Assembly (NCBI GenBank): GCA_002751075.1
Contig: NAOQ01000001.1
Location: 289,141 to 336,224 of the forward strand
From: Ichthyophonus hoferi
Lineage: Eukaryota; Opisthokonta; Ichthyosporea; Ichthyophonida; Ichthyophonidae
Direction: 5' to 3'
DNA length: 47,084 bases
How positions within the stretch are numbered: position 1 is the stretch's first letter; each line of letters opens with the position of its first letter. A program made the position numbers and the translations under genes. The notes beneath the pieces were generated by a model that ran no database searches, was not told the DNA's origin, and saw only the letters and a program-made list of their open reading frames with translations. This document shows positions 1 through 13,751 of this stretch, in pieces.

Positions 1-91
1 ACCATAACATAACATAACATAACATAACATGACATAACATAACATAACATAACATAACATAACATAACATAACATAACATAACATAACATA
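1..91. repeat. (AACAT)n pentanucleotide microsatellite
   Basis: About eighteen tandem copies of a five-base unit (AACAT), with one A-to-G variant near position 31. It starts at the window edge, so its true length is unknown. It lies in a kinase intron and runs directly into the 3' splice site: the last unit is followed by TAG and then the exon at 93. Confidence 0.95.
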
Positions 92-92
92 G

Positions 93-3000
93 CCTGAAAA
101 CGTCCTGCTAGATCATTACGGACCAGAGGGTAGTGGAAAGTTCACCGTTAAGATCACTGATTTTGGATTGGCTAAGATTGTGAGTGAAGCCTCGTTTATG
201 AATACCATGTGTGGAACCCTGAATTATGTTGGTAGGTTGATCACCTCTATTACTATTTTTATTATATGTGATTCATAATACGATTTGCTGTTCTATATTT
301 ATAATACAAATATTATATACTATACTATCTATTCTTATTCTTATGTAGGTCAATAGTAATATCATATGCTCTACCTCGGATTATTCCTATTTTCAGGTTT
401 ATTTGATTCTTGAAATCCATTATACTTACCATATGCTATAAACGTAATTGTGTATTTGTGTGCTTTTATATCTATGTCTCTATTTGCATGATAAAAGTTA
501 ACATTAGGATATTATACAATATAATATTGCAAAACAGGTTAGTATAATATAATATACTATATGAAAATGTGCTGTACTCTACAAACCCATTTATTATGTT
601 AGAATATAATATAATGTAATCAAGTAAACATATATGTGTAATGTGTAAGAATGCTTGATTGTATCTTTGGGGGCAATCAGTATGGGAAAGTAGATAAAGG
701 TATTGACTGGCCTGATATAGAGTTACCTGTGAAAATCTGATTAGGTGGACGAGTATGAGGGTGTTCTTTATATATATGGTATGGTATGGTATGATAACAC
801 ATACTCCTATAACAACCTTTGTATATTTTTTCTTGCCTTTTCTTTAGCTCCAGAGGTTATCAACAACCAACCATACAATAATATTGTGGACTGTTGGAGT
901 CTGGGTGTGCTGTTGTACATATGGTATGTGTACGTATGTTATGGTGTGTGTATGTATGTTATGGTATGTGTATGTGATGGATTGTACACATTATATTCTA
1001 TATTAGTAAGTTATCTTATCATATCTTATACATTATGCAATAATATATATATAAACGCAATCACAGTGACAGATTAACTGCAAAGCACAACTGTCATACT
1101 GATTGGCACATACACTTATACAATTATTATTATTTGCTGTAACACATACTTGTTATATATAGTGGGCATTTTTACGGGACCTCCCTCTCCCTCCCTATAC
1201 TCATTCTCATCCAATTACCTTGATCCTCTCGTTACCCAAGCCTATTAGCAACTCCTGTACTATACATGAATGTGAAAGACAGGTAGAATATATACTGTAA
1301 CCGAGGCATGGTATACATTTAATTATATAGGGATACATACAGAGGATGTGTACTGAGTGTATATTTATATTTATTACTTGTCGACCTACACCATATATAT
1401 ATATATATATATGTATTTTGTAGCCAAGTTTGAAGCCATGAGATGCCTACCACTTTTGGTCTATAACTACTAACACGGTTTACTGCAGTCTTGTGGGATA
1501 TCCGCCTTTTTCGGTATGTATTATGTATTACTTCTACTATAGCTACAGCCACTTAGGTATTAATATTAAAAATTTAAAATGCTACAGGTTTAAAATATTC
1601 TAAGATTGAAGCGTTAAATTATGAAATGATTTAACATTAAAATATCAAAACACCTGAACATTGGATCATTCAGGCATTACAACACAAGCACTAACCTTAC
1701 CTAACACTGATCTCTCCTTCATATCTTGAGGGATCCTTATCACTGATTATAAGATAGGTTTTGAGTAATTAATCTATACACATATATGGTATAGTGTCTC
1801 ATGATAATTCACCAATCGTTACAAAAATTAAAAAAATTAAAACATGTTTTAAAAAAATTATGGTTTGTAGTTTATAATTAACTCAGTTGTCGGCTGTATA
1901 AATCCTGATTGGGGCGATGTTCTTATCACATATATTAACTAGGACCTATTGGTTAGAAAAGGTGTTAGTATCTTAATAGATTATTTAACTGTTTGCTAGA
2001 TAACATAGAACAGACGTGCGCCACTGAATGAAATCCTTCTATAGGGTAGTTTTATTGATCTAACTTATTATACAAGGTGCCAACCAAGGATAGACTGTTT
2101 TTATTTTTTTCACAATATGCACATCTAAAACATCACCGGTATATCAATACATTACATACACATATACATACACATATATACAAACCAATGCCTTCATATG
2201 GATAGATCATTTGATATAAATATAAAATCAGGCAGGTCTACCACCGGTAAAGTTGATCAGTCCAACCTACTCTAAGGATTATGGGCTATTAAAATACACT
2301 ACACCACACCACACTGCTCTATAACGCATCAGCAAGTTGTTTTATTGATTTACAGTAGTAATAGTATCTTTGTTTTATAATTTTATAATTTTATTAGACC
2401 AATGAGACCCCTGCCTGATGAATCTTAAATTACTAGGAACAAATCACTACGGCCGATATACGCGATCAGATCAAAGGTGGAATGGTTCAATTTCCCAAGA
2501 AATACTGGAGTGTTATCTCACATGATGGTTAGCTTTGTACACGTTTCTATCTTCTTGTTATTATTATATATAGTTTTTATAATAAGCGAATTATATACTA
2601 TTTATTATCTGTTTTGTATTGAATGTATAGCCTTTTCGCATGATACGTTTTATTCTTCTTTTGTCCCGTACTTATTATTTGCCTTTGTTAATCTCCAGGT
2701 TGCCCAATGATAATACTGATCTATTACCTCTTTGGTACTATAATTTCCTAGATTAATAGCCACCAATTTCTACTTTACTGGTCTGAAAACCTATATTTGC
2801 ATGCATTTAATGTGATAAAGTAAGCAGCTATAATAATCAACGTTACACAGTCTAAAGGAAATGAGAATATAATGAATGTGTAAATAAGAAGGGAATTAAC
2901 ATGCCTAGTCATTGGATAAGCATTAAAGAAAAGACTATATAAGGGTTACATCTGTTATAATAACTGGTCAAAAAGACAGCACGTAAAGCATATAGATACA

Positions 3001-3907
3001 CACTTTCATTCAGAATAGGCTGAGGTATAGAAATTATGATCATAATCCTAGTAATTACAATTATAATTATAAATCCCAAATGATACGTGCAACCTTTGAC
3101 TGTTATTGATAATGTTTCCACATCACGCGGCCCCATCCGGTTCCCCTCGCCCACTCCTTCCATCTCTTCATGGTGCTTATTATCACTGCTTCAGCTATTG
3201 ACCTTGTAAAGAGATTACTGGTGGTGGACCCAGCCCAACGATGTACTATAGATGAGGCACTGGCACACCCCTGGATAACTGTAAGTGTTGCTTACCTCTT
3301 TACTTCATAAAAAGAATAACACACGTATACATACATATATATATAAGGGAAAAGTAGATCTAAAATAGGTATATAGTATAGTCTAACAATATTGTATCAT
3401 AAAATATTATGGTGTAATCCAGCTTAGTATAGAATAGAGTATCGTAAAATGAAATAATACCATGCAGTACCATATAGTATAAGGCAATAATATACACTGC
3501 ATGATAACCATATTAGGTTAATCAGCTTTCCTAGAGACACACTTATTAAGCTCCTCACCCAAAGACAAACATACACAAACACACCAACCTATACGCAAGT
3601 CAAGAGAAAGAATCAATCATGCTATGATACCCTACATACCTCACATGGGTGTTTTCAGAATATAAATTTATATATATCATATCCCATTGCATTGATTATG
3701 AAGATATTAATACTATTCTTGGTCTATGACATTCACCTTATATTTTTTTCTCCTTCTCTCTCTCTCTCTCTCTCCCACTGTCTCCCCTTATTTTTTGTTA
3801 TTTTATAGGACGACCAGGCTATGATTAAAGAAGTAGACGCTATGGTGGACCACCTCAGAGCGACAAAGGGTATCGACAGACTAACCGCTAGGTTCACGTA
3901 CGTGTAA
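93..3907 (+). CDS. CHEK2: Chk2/Rad53-like checkpoint serine/threonine kinase, 3' part (partial)
   Basis: This is the C-terminal half of a CAMK-group protein kinase. Exons are 93-231, 848-923, 1489-1513, 2437-2527, 3195-3280 and 3809-3907; together they are in phase and encode 171 residues and a stop. Motifs in order are PENVLL of the catalytic loop, KITDFGLAKI with the DFG metal site, CGTLNYVAPEVI of the activation segment (split by an intron), DCWSLGVLLYI, GYPPFS, and LLVVDPAQRCTIDEALAHPW. They match Chk2 closely, including the activation loop and the end of subdomain XI. A short tail ending RFTYV follows the kinase domain. In the family this enzyme relays DNA-damage signals in the nucleus, with an FHA domain near the N-terminus. 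The ATP-binding lobe and any FHA domain would lie before position 1 and cannot be seen. The GYPPFS piece sits on a 25-nt microexon preceded by a TACTAAC branch point. Confidence 0.9.
3755..3774. repeat. (TC)n tract in a kinase intron
   Basis: About ten TC repeats lie some 35 bases before the last kinase exon (3809). They probably serve as an extended polypyrimidine tract for that acceptor. Confidence 0.8.
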
Positions 3908-4366
3908 GCTTGTTTACTTTCATATGTATATATATGCTTATATCATTGTTTTATACAAAATGATGTGTATGATAGTAGTGTGGAAGGATGATTCTGTACA
4001 TACAAGTATGTATGGCTGCATGCCAATATCCAATTAGTGACCACATCACTAATTAAATAATTAAGCTCTACATAGATGAAGATACGCATTGCTAGAATAT
4101 AGTTTGCTGTTATAATTGCTTCATTATGTAAGAAAATTGTGGAAGATATGAAAATATTTCGATTGGATGACCCAGAATGGTTGGTTTTAAGCTGTATGCT
4201 ATGCAATGAGGAGTCAGTTTTAAATGCAATCATGCCATATTTATTGGTTAGAAATTACCACTTGCTGTTATACTGCGACATTAATTAGCTTGTTAGGAGT
4301 ACGGACAGAATGGAGATTTACAGGCAGCTTATTGGGCATCTACCATACATAACATCTCTTTATTAT
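3908..4366. other. Convergent 3' intergenic region
   Basis: This stretch separates the kinase stop codon (+) from the proposed end of the U-box gene (-). I see AT-rich DNA and short TA runs but no convincing coding exon or structural RNA. Confidence 0.5.
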
Positions 4367-7300
4367 TTATAATAACCCAACCAGAAACCACCCGATAATA
4401 TTATATCCTATCATATCATATATATATATATTATATGCAATCTGCAGATCCGACACTTCTGTGACGTCGTATAAACGAATCGCATCCCCGACACATGCGA
4501 AAGAAACACCAAAAAAGAAGTTATCCCGGGTGGATATATCAAAAGACCAATGAGGGTGGAGATCTAGTCTTTGATCTTGGAGATTGGGGGTTTTCACAAT
4601 TATTAGGGGGTCTGTAGTTGCGATAGCAGTTATATAGTTTTCTTTTTTTGTCACGGGAAATATTATTATTGGCTAGCAGGGTTATCTTTTCTTTGCCCAT
4701 CTCGGGTTTCCTATGCTCGTATGTGTATACATACATACATACATATATATACACACCAACATATATAGCAATACTAGCATACTTTATACTGGCCTGTCTA
4801 CTTATTTTCTTGTGCAGTTTATGGCTGCTACTAAGATGGCATAATGGTGGAGAATACATACATACATATCGAAATCATCTATTTTTCTGTGAGACGTTTA
4901 ACATATCATATCTATATCTATATATCATCTTTGAATGGTATCGACACATTCCGACACTTCAATTAACCAAAGAAAACTGATGAAAGATTCACGGAATGCA
5001 CAGTAGAGGATGGAGGACTGAAAAGGCGTCATATAGTATTATAAATAAATATAGTATATCCAATATATCGGATTGGCTCTATATATATATTTAAACCCCC
5101 GGTAAAATTTCGCTTTAAATTGACCAAGATTTTTTATTTATAAAGTGGTTTCAGATAATATATGAGGTATCCACCTCAAGGTTAATCTCCGCTGATCTTA
5201 GTGTTGATTATGTACCCGCGCGTTTTTGTTCGGCTACTGAGGTGACCAATAAGAACTGTCAGTAACCGCTAGTGCACGACATAGATCGATGATCTACATC
5301 CTATATGATCCTATTTGTGTACGAGGAACACGACAAGGTGTGCACGAAAGTGATCACTGGTTCATAAAACATAAATGGCTATCATGGCCAGCCAGTGGCT
5401 GTATGTCATGCATTAATTAAGAGTGAGATAGCAAGGACACAGGGGTTCTTAGCATAGCATACCAGTGATCAGTGATTAAAATAAACAGCAATGGTCATGC
5501 ATGCTTTGACGGGGGTATGTAGGTGGAGATAAATATTATATCAGCACTCAGGTGTTCGTTTGTGTACGAAAGGGGACATATGCTATACTATCCTATTACC
5601 ATGTATGTGGCTTTATAAGACTACCCATCATTACATATGTACAATATATAACAGGTCTCATATAACGACATTCCAGTATACCCGGGTATCAATATACACC
5701 GAAACTCTACATCAAAACATGCAAATAAGTACTGGTGAAAAAAGAACCAACCAGCTGCAGCGATATCCTTGGCAAGTTTGTAATCGGGAATGCAGTCACT
5801 CAATTGCATTTCCATTTTACTACTAGGACTAGTTTTTATTTCAGCTAACCACTTCGAAAGACTATCAAGGTCATATGTACAACCATCGGGGGCAATCATT
5901 GGATGTTCCATGGGCTGATAAAAAGAGTAAACCAATCAGTTGCCGCAGTTCCAGTTATTAGGAAGGCCCATATTCATGTATATTGTAATGTATTTGGTGT
6001 TATATTACATTAGAATAAACCGTATTGTAGTCATATATAGGGAGGTATATGAATGTATTGCAAAAAGAAAACTAGTGCTAGGTAGACATAGCTGCATTAA
6101 AACTAGCTAAGAAACAGCCAGCTACGGGAAATGTTAGCGGACTGGTAATAATAGTAATAAATATATATACATGAATAAAGGTCAGATTCAAATCTAATTT
6201 GAAAAAAGGAATGAATGGAAACGACACGTATTTGGTTTAACCAGTAGGTAAATGTAAATGTAGCATATGATAAGTTGCCACCAATGCATAACATGCGCAT
6301 GTATCACTTATTACATACATATTATCAGCTTCCACCTTATGAACCCTTTGCAATGTAACCCAATGATTACTCAAATTGACATATCATGCATACTATGCTA
6401 TGTCATACAACACATTACTACATGCATAGTTTTATATGTCCTTTGTATGAGCACTCACTCAGTCTAGGTGTCTATCTATGCAGGTATATAATCAATGATG
6501 ATAAAATCAATATATAAACATATGGGTGTGTAGGGCTCTCTACAGATTGGATGTATATATATATATATATATATAACATATAGTACAATATAGTATAATA
6601 TAATATAATAATAATATATATTTTCTATTATCAACAGTCTTAGTGGCACGTAAGACATTACCACTGTGACTACCTGTTGCTTATTTCTTCAATATATTAA
6701 TAATATATTAATAAAATGGCTTATAGCATGGTCATCTTTTTAGAAGTCCTCAAAGGGTACTGTTATCTTTAAACAGAGTCATCCAATATACCATTTATGT
6801 ACAGTACTTAAGTAAATTAATTATTTCAATTAGCTATCCTATACTACATGCACATATCCAGACCCCACATAGACAACTGTATATAAATGGACAGCCCCAT
6901 AGTAGGTAGGTAGAAGGTCAGTAGAAGGGGTTACATACCATAAGGGAGATCGGACACAAGAATTTCTCTGGGAGAGGCTGTGGCTGTGCTCGCTCTGATT
7001 GTGGGGCTTGATCTACCTATGAAATATAGAAATTGGTTTAAGATTATCATGGGTATGTTAAATGTTGTAAGTAATTCAATTGGGTGTAGGACTACTTTTA
7101 AAGTATGGTATCGGTCTGATTGGCTGGTATAATATATATATATATATATATTAATTTTCACTGTATTGAGATTGTTATATAAAATAAAAATACATAGACC
7201 TTCCTCCTTATCTATTCGCTACAAATCATTCTTTTCATTTCAACTCCAACGGCACTCCAATTATATTTGTGATAGTTTGGTTGCCAGGTCATATAGGAAA

Positions 7301-10300
7301 GCTTATGGCCAATTAACAGGTATCATGGGATACCAATCCAGTGATCAAGGTCAATGGCGTGATAATCCTTTTAACTTGATCAGTATTAATACTACAATTC
7401 AAACAGTAGTTTATTTCCAACAACAATACAAATAGTTACAATTACTATATATATATATATCACAGATCATAAACTAAATATGTACCTATATATATATAAC
7501 GTGATGATTAACCAAGTGTACAACAACAGCCAAGTAAAAGGAAGAAAAGGGAGAAATGGTACAAGTGCCTAAATAAGGTGGAGTGAATACTTCAGATAGA
7601 CACGTAGCTTACAATCAAATACTGTTTTACCTTATTATTTCCCTGTTCCGATTCACTTGTCTGTGTCGGCGATGTAATGCCAGAAAAACGTTGAGCCCAG
7701 GCATCCATTTGTTGTTGATAATCCTGTTGTGCCTTTGCTTGTTGTTTTTCCTTTAATCTCTCCCCCTGTATGTACAATCAATTATTAAACTTTTTAGTAT
7801 TAAATAACTAGAAAACATACTTCTATCACAGTAACACCTGAAGGTTGGTATGTAGTCCACAATATCTTATAGATATATTCTTCACAGTTTGTTTTTATAT
7901 ACCCAGTAGCACTGGATTTTTTTAAAATTCAATAAATAAACATATTCATCCAGCAAATCCTATTCCATTGACCAATGACATCATCCCATGTGCCACACAA
8001 AATCGGCTTAGACGCTACAATTGGACAATTAGTAGATAGGTTAAATGGATAGATTTAAGATTGGATGGGATTAAAATAGGTGCTTCTTCCTTAACAAAAA
8101 CCAATCATATGATAGAGATAGCATACAATAAAGCACATACTTTCTCTCTCTGGGCAGTCTTATAAGCTTCTATCTCTTCATTTTCACTGACTTTTTGCCG
8201 CTCTTTGGCTGCCTGAACTCTTTCCTGTGAATTGTAAACATATCAGCTCTATGTCATGATTGGTAGATCTGTTGGGAGTGACCTTTTGACTGGCTAAGTT
8301 TTTTTTTTAAAAAATATATTTTAATCTATTTTATTGTTTTTAAAAATATTTGCTTTGGTGGTGCCCGGCAACACATAGGGGTTATACAGAAAATAAAGCA
8401 ACAATATCACAAGTAACAAGATATATATATTAGAGGATCCAGGCACTTACATAAGCACTAATGAACTCGCCTCACACCCAGTGATGAGCATACTTGTACT
8501 CTGTGTACCCTGCTTATACACATACTCACATTAACGGATATCGTGTTAGGCGGGGAAGAAGTTACTGGTTCTATAGGGGATTGGGGTTTGAGGTTGGCAC
8601 TGGCGGCAGCCCATGTGGCCCTTACTAGATCAGTCTGGGCCCATAACAATGCTTCCTCTTTATTTTTGTTCTTTAGAGCCTGGTAGGGTATTGACAGGTT
8701 AGCTAGATAACTATATATATGTGCGTATGTGAGAAATTACTGCTAACAAATGAGTAATCTACAAAAATATATGCTACAATCTAGGTTGTGGAACTGGCTT
8801 CCATTTTTCGTTCATCTCTACACTCTACGGTGTTGGTGTATTAAATAAACCCAGTAGGGACTACAGACGACGACCCATCCTTCCCCATAATATCAGATAA
8901 CTAGAATCATTCAACTTTCTGATAAAGAACAAATGCTAGATCCAAGAATGCATTGATGCTATTTGCTGTAGTGAACTGTCACATGATAAAAAGATAGATC
9001 GCTTTCGCTGTGACATAATTCGTAAAAAATATGCTGAATAAAATGCACTTGGGCAATTCCGAAAAGAGATTGGAGAATTGACAAGTAATATATAATAATA
9101 TATAATTTTCCAAACAGTCATTGTCATTGGTGATAAGCGGGCACACATGCCATCGCACAAATATAATTGTCAGGTTAAAATATGATCCAATAGGCTGTTT
9201 ATTCCAACTTACCCGTTCTCTTGCTTTCGCTTTCTTGGCTTCAATATCTTTCTGCTCTGCTTCCTTCCGAGAAATCTCAGCAAGTTTTCCCTCCTCCTGC
9301 AAACCACATGTACACTTCAATTGATTATCATGAAAATAAACTCGGTTGATACAAAAGAAATTGCCTTGTTTTAATATATAATCTCAATTAACATATCATT
9401 ATACTAGGTTACTTGATTGAACCCACCCATATCCACATAATTCAAATAATAATTAGCAAAGAAGCTCTGGGTGCCATACCACCAATACATCTGCTTTTAA
9501 AATAATAAACTACAGTTCTACCGGGGAAAAAAAAAACAGAAACAAAAAAAAAAAAATGAAACGTATTGGGAAGCGAGTATTAAACAGCGAGCCTCATTAT
9601 TAAGGGAATTACATTTTTACTTAAAATAAACAGAAAAAAAGACAGCAAATCACTAATATCGAAGCTGTAGTTACTATGATTCTTTTATCATATATCATAC
9701 GATAGGTCAAACTAATATTATAATTAGTCCAATCTAATAGTAGTAGGTGTTTAAACAACCATTTGCCCCAGTAGTAATTAAGACGACCTTCTATATTATA
9801 TTTAATACTTTTAATCAATAAGGGCTTGGATAAAGGATAACTATTTGGTTCGGTCTCACCTACAGTATGCTAGAATATACAACGTGACCTATAACAAAAC
9901 ATACATAGTATAATCTTAGGCCTACAAAGGGTGGTGGCTAGTTTAAAATTTTAATACGAGAAGAGAATTGGACAATAGCAACCTATATACTGAATATGTC
10001 AAATCAGTACTGGTCTCATACGTCAGTGGTATTGTGCTACACATTAAAGGTTTAACCACACAACACTAACGACAAACCAATAATTAACAATACTCTCACT
10101 CAACATAGGAGAATGGATCTCATATGTGTAGGAAAGAATAAACCAAAATAACTTACTTGGGAAAGAATAAAACGATTGCATTAACACATAAAAGTGAATT
10201 AAACAACAAATGATAGACACTAAATGACATCTACCAATTTCCTGGCTTTTGCTGTTAAGAGCATATTCTGTTGGCGTATTCTAGCTTGAGCCACCTCCAC

Positions 10301-11786
10301 ATTCCCACCTATAGCAACAATGTGGTTTAATTACTATCATTGTTACTGTTACTGTAACTATTGCTATTACATAGGCACATATAAGTATGTTGAAAAACAC
10401 GATGAAACAACGGATACAGCCATACATGCAATGGGTGTCTATATAATTCTATAGCCAGGTAATATATACACATATTACACATACACATACACGCATATGC
10501 GTGGTACCCTACCTCCTAAAGATGAAGGTGGTGCTTGACTGTATTCCACTTTGGGTTGTGGACGCTCATACCTTTCAGCTTCAACTAGCTCTGTAATATC
10601 ATCACATAAAATTACTCTACCGTGTAGGATTATTATACTGTCTCTGTAGGTAAAACTTAAAACAGAACAGAGGGCCATACTCACCTTGGCCTACATAACA
10701 TAATACGGCACTTGATAAACGGAATTACCAAATTAAATCAAGTAATGATTGTATAAAAATCACACCTTTCACCTTGATGCATGGATAATATATCTTTTAT
10801 TGTACCTTTCCCATTAAAATCAGACTGACTGCGTTAACCATCTCTGATGTATGTAATACTTAATCAGAATCCTCCAAATCTTAAATACAATTTAATGGAC
10901 ATGTGATAGGCCTGCATAGAAAGGCAAGGTATACGACAATATTAAGGAACAATTTAAGCATTATCAAAAGATCAACTGGATATCTGGAAAGGAAGATAGA
11001 TATTAAAAATAACACAAGGCTCATTGGTTGGTGGTCATACCAAATGTTATATAGCATTTACAACCAATAGAATACAAATAATAAAATACCAGGATTAACT
11101 GGTTGGTAGACGGTAGATGGTGTTAGCAGGGTATATTTTTGTTAAACAAACAAACGAGATACGTTACAACTGGAAGGCAATAACAATGATATACACATCA
11201 AAGGTAGTTGTTATTTATGTCAAATGGATGATATATTTCAATAGACAGGTAAACAATAAGCAATAAGTGAGCGCGCGGTATATTTACTTTTCTTCAGCTT
11301 GTCGTGTTTGGTGCGGTCGGGGGTGATCACATAGTGTGCACCTTTGTCTGAATGCACTGGAGTAGAGGAGTCTTTTTTGGGCTTTCTACGAGGTGCATAC
11401 ATAGCATAAGAAACAAACAAAAAGAGAAGGGCATGGATATGCTCATACAGACCTCTACGGGTCCGACCATAGGCATCTAGCCAAAACTTACATACCTATA
11501 CTGTACATACTACATATACATATACATATATACATATATCTATATACTTATACCATACCTACTACATCTATATATATATACAAGCCCTAGGTAGTGTAGT
11601 GTACTAAAAAATAATTATGTCAATCAAACACCCAATGGTAATACTCCCATATACAATAATACACTGCGATAAAGACAAGGCCTACCTATTAGTAGGGCGA
11701 TTATTACTCTTAGGGCTATACTGCTCCTGCTCGGTCTTCTTGGTAAACACAGCCTCACTGTCCTCATCGGAGCTTCTTGTTGCCAT
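4367..11786 (-). CDS. Coiled-coil protein with C-terminal U-box; probable E3 ubiquitin ligase
   Basis: Exons on the minus strand are 11686-11786, 11288-11385, 10513-10590, 10235-10308, 9213-9296, 8530-8679, 8141-8224, 7631-7765, 6939-7016, 5752-5914 and 4367-4611. All join in phase to give about 429 residues. The start MATRSSDEDSE is acidic. The middle, about residues 93-260, is rich in Lys, Glu, Gln and Ala (for example EISRKEAEQKDIEAKKAKAR) and should form a coiled coil. A U-box occupies about residues 284-350: FLCPISLM, then EHPMIAPDGCTYD and a WL helix. U-boxes fold like RING fingers without zinc and recruit E2 enzymes, so ubiquitin ligase activity is the expected role; the substrate is unknown. 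The first ten exons are well supported. The last exon is less sure: it is joined across 1.1 kb through a weak GTTGGT donor, and without it the protein would read on to a stop at 5621. A 6-nt microexon at 10685-10690 is possible. Confidence 0.75.
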
Positions 11787-12246
11787 ACTTTTAAATAATA
11801 ATCTGAGGTGTACAATTAGTCTAATTTGGTATGCAAGGATTATAGTTGACTTACAATTGGTTACCTGTTTAGCCCTTTTTTCACATGTGCATTCACGATA
11901 GTACATGTAATTGGAACAAAATATTATAAGAGGGAGTTGGATATGTGTTGCTACACAATACCAAGTAATTGCATTATTGTCAGTAATATATATATATCCA
12001 AGTAGTTGTTTAACACATTTGCAAGTTGGTAAACATATAGGCACGATATAAATATATCAGTCAACATAAAATAACTTGTACAAAGTTGTTGAAAATAGTC
12101 GAGAAACAGACTTTGGTTTCTCATTGATCTTGTATTTTCAATAGCATTATAAATAATTAGTGGGGCATACCAATATAAGTTAATGAACCAATAGTCTCTT
12201 AAACATAAATACCACACCAGTTAAAAGGTTGGAACATGATGGTTAG

Positions 12247-13134
12247 TTAGGGGTTACGGTTCTTTTTAATGCCAGTTTTTTGCTAAAAGAATAGATCCAG
12301 TGAGGACATAAGAAGGGTGTGGTCAATATAACTCCAAGAAGCGGATATAGGATAATAAAATTTTATTGTTGGTTGATTTAATTACCTCGATTGGTTGGCC
12401 ACAAGGCAATATAAAGACAAAAATAGTGGATTTAATATAAACAAGACATAATCGCAATCTGGAATATTCTACTAGTTCAATATAAAGCAAACCAAGTATT
12501 TCAGTTACAAGGTTGCGTTTTCTCTGTTGTGATGAATCACTGCAAAGTATTAAGAAATACACAGGTAGTCTGTTATGTTATGTCACAAAATATGGCATTT
12601 ATATATGATTAAACAGGGAACTTATATGTACAAGGGCGTATGAAGATAGTATATGTAGTCTGACGTATGTAAGCAGGTATATATATATAATTTTTAGTTG
12701 TACACCTGTACATGTATTTGACACTTTGTGCCCCCACGAGACCGAATCTGCAGTGACTTAGAGAAAGCATGGTTTGACATAGGAATTTACAAGTTTGGTA
12801 TTGATTCTGTATATAAACCTTGATATAACAAATTAAATGGCCACCACAGCCAAAGTGGCAGCCTAGACACAGGTATAGCTTAACTTATTTATATTTGAAT
12901 AAACTAAGCTAAGTATGAGCAAGAGAGAATACTAGAGTAATATACATACACATATGAAGCTCTTGAAGCAGTATGTTTTCCTGCTTCCTGGCCACTTATA
13001 CTTATCCTATACAAAAAGTTCAAGGCAGGTAGACATAGGTATGAAGGTAGTTTGCAATAGAAGTTAATATATTTACCTTACGCTTTACGTCCTAACTGTA
13101 TTTCCAAACCCAAGGGTAATAATATATATATAAT
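12247..13134 (-). CDS. Weak candidate gene, unrecognised product
   Basis: A phase-consistent chain of exon-like segments lies on the minus strand: 13082-13134, 12952-13006, 12706-12806, 12386-12539 and 12247-12282, ending in TAA. The best part is 12386-12539, which is open for 51 codons between a TTTGCAG acceptor and a GAG|GTAATT donor and contains NLVTEILGLLYIELVEYSR. The last exon encodes a basic tail, QKTGIKKNRNP, after a CTTTTAG acceptor. No start codon was placed, so the 5' end is open. I recognise no family. In DNA this AT-rich a chain chosen by eye can arise by chance, so this stays a hypothesis. Confidence 0.25.
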
Positions 13135-13690
13135 CTGAAGTAGCTTCTAGTATGAATGTCAATAAACTAAACTACATATCATTTAGGCAAGTATTATAAA
13201 TCTACGTGATTTATAGCCAATAGATAACGTAATCTATGTTAGGGCTCATGGAGTTTGTAAAATCATGAAAATAATTGACGTATAGCGAAACCCAATCAAC
13301 ATAATTAAATATTAGAAATATTTAACAACTATCAAACAAAAAATAAAAGATTTAATTAGATAGAAATCAGTTATTTGGCGTAAGATTATAACTTGCGTAA
13401 GAGTGTAAGAATGTAACCGTTTAGTGAAGTACCTCCATAATCAATGATAACTATTTTATTACTTATGTATGGTTTGTAGTTTTTATGTAGATAGTATATA
13501 TATATATTGTTTTGGATACTATTATTGTAACGGATAGGCTGTAATATAGAACCTTTCATAAGTGCTCATTGTCTATATTTTGTATAAAAGTAGAATTTTG
13601 CAATTAGTACAATTAGTACAACTATAGTATCCAAGCAGTGTAGTGTATACTAATATATTATAGGCTTGGTAGGGACCTAGATTGCTCTAG
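13135..13690. other. Intergenic region upstream of MED31
   Basis: AT-rich sequence between the candidate minus-strand gene and the MED31 promoter. I see no convincing exon; many stops occur in every frame. Confidence 0.4.
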
Positions 13691-13705
13691 TATAAAACTA
13701 TAAAA
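13691..13705 (+). promoter_or_regulatory. Double TATA box of MED31
   Basis: Two overlapping-phase TATAAAA boxes (13691-13697 and 13699-13705) lie about 50 bases before the MED31 start codon. Spacing suits a very short 5' leader. Confidence 0.45.
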
Positions 13706-13751
13706 CCAGATTAAATTATAGTGTAAACAAGGCATTTCAACGACTACAACC

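Noticed and set aside
4648-4980. Plus-strand 110-codon open frame
   Set aside because: Rich in Ile, Tyr, Thr and His from TA and CATA repeats; no splice or domain support, and it partly opposes the repeat tracts.
11951-12217. Minus-strand 88-codon open frame
   Set aside because: Composition is that of AT-rich noise (Tyr, Leu, Ile, Asn) and it lies where no splice-consistent model uses it.
12838-12867. 9-codon ORF starting ATGGCCACC on the plus strand
   Set aside because: Good start context but far too short to call, and it overlaps an intron of the candidate minus-strand gene.
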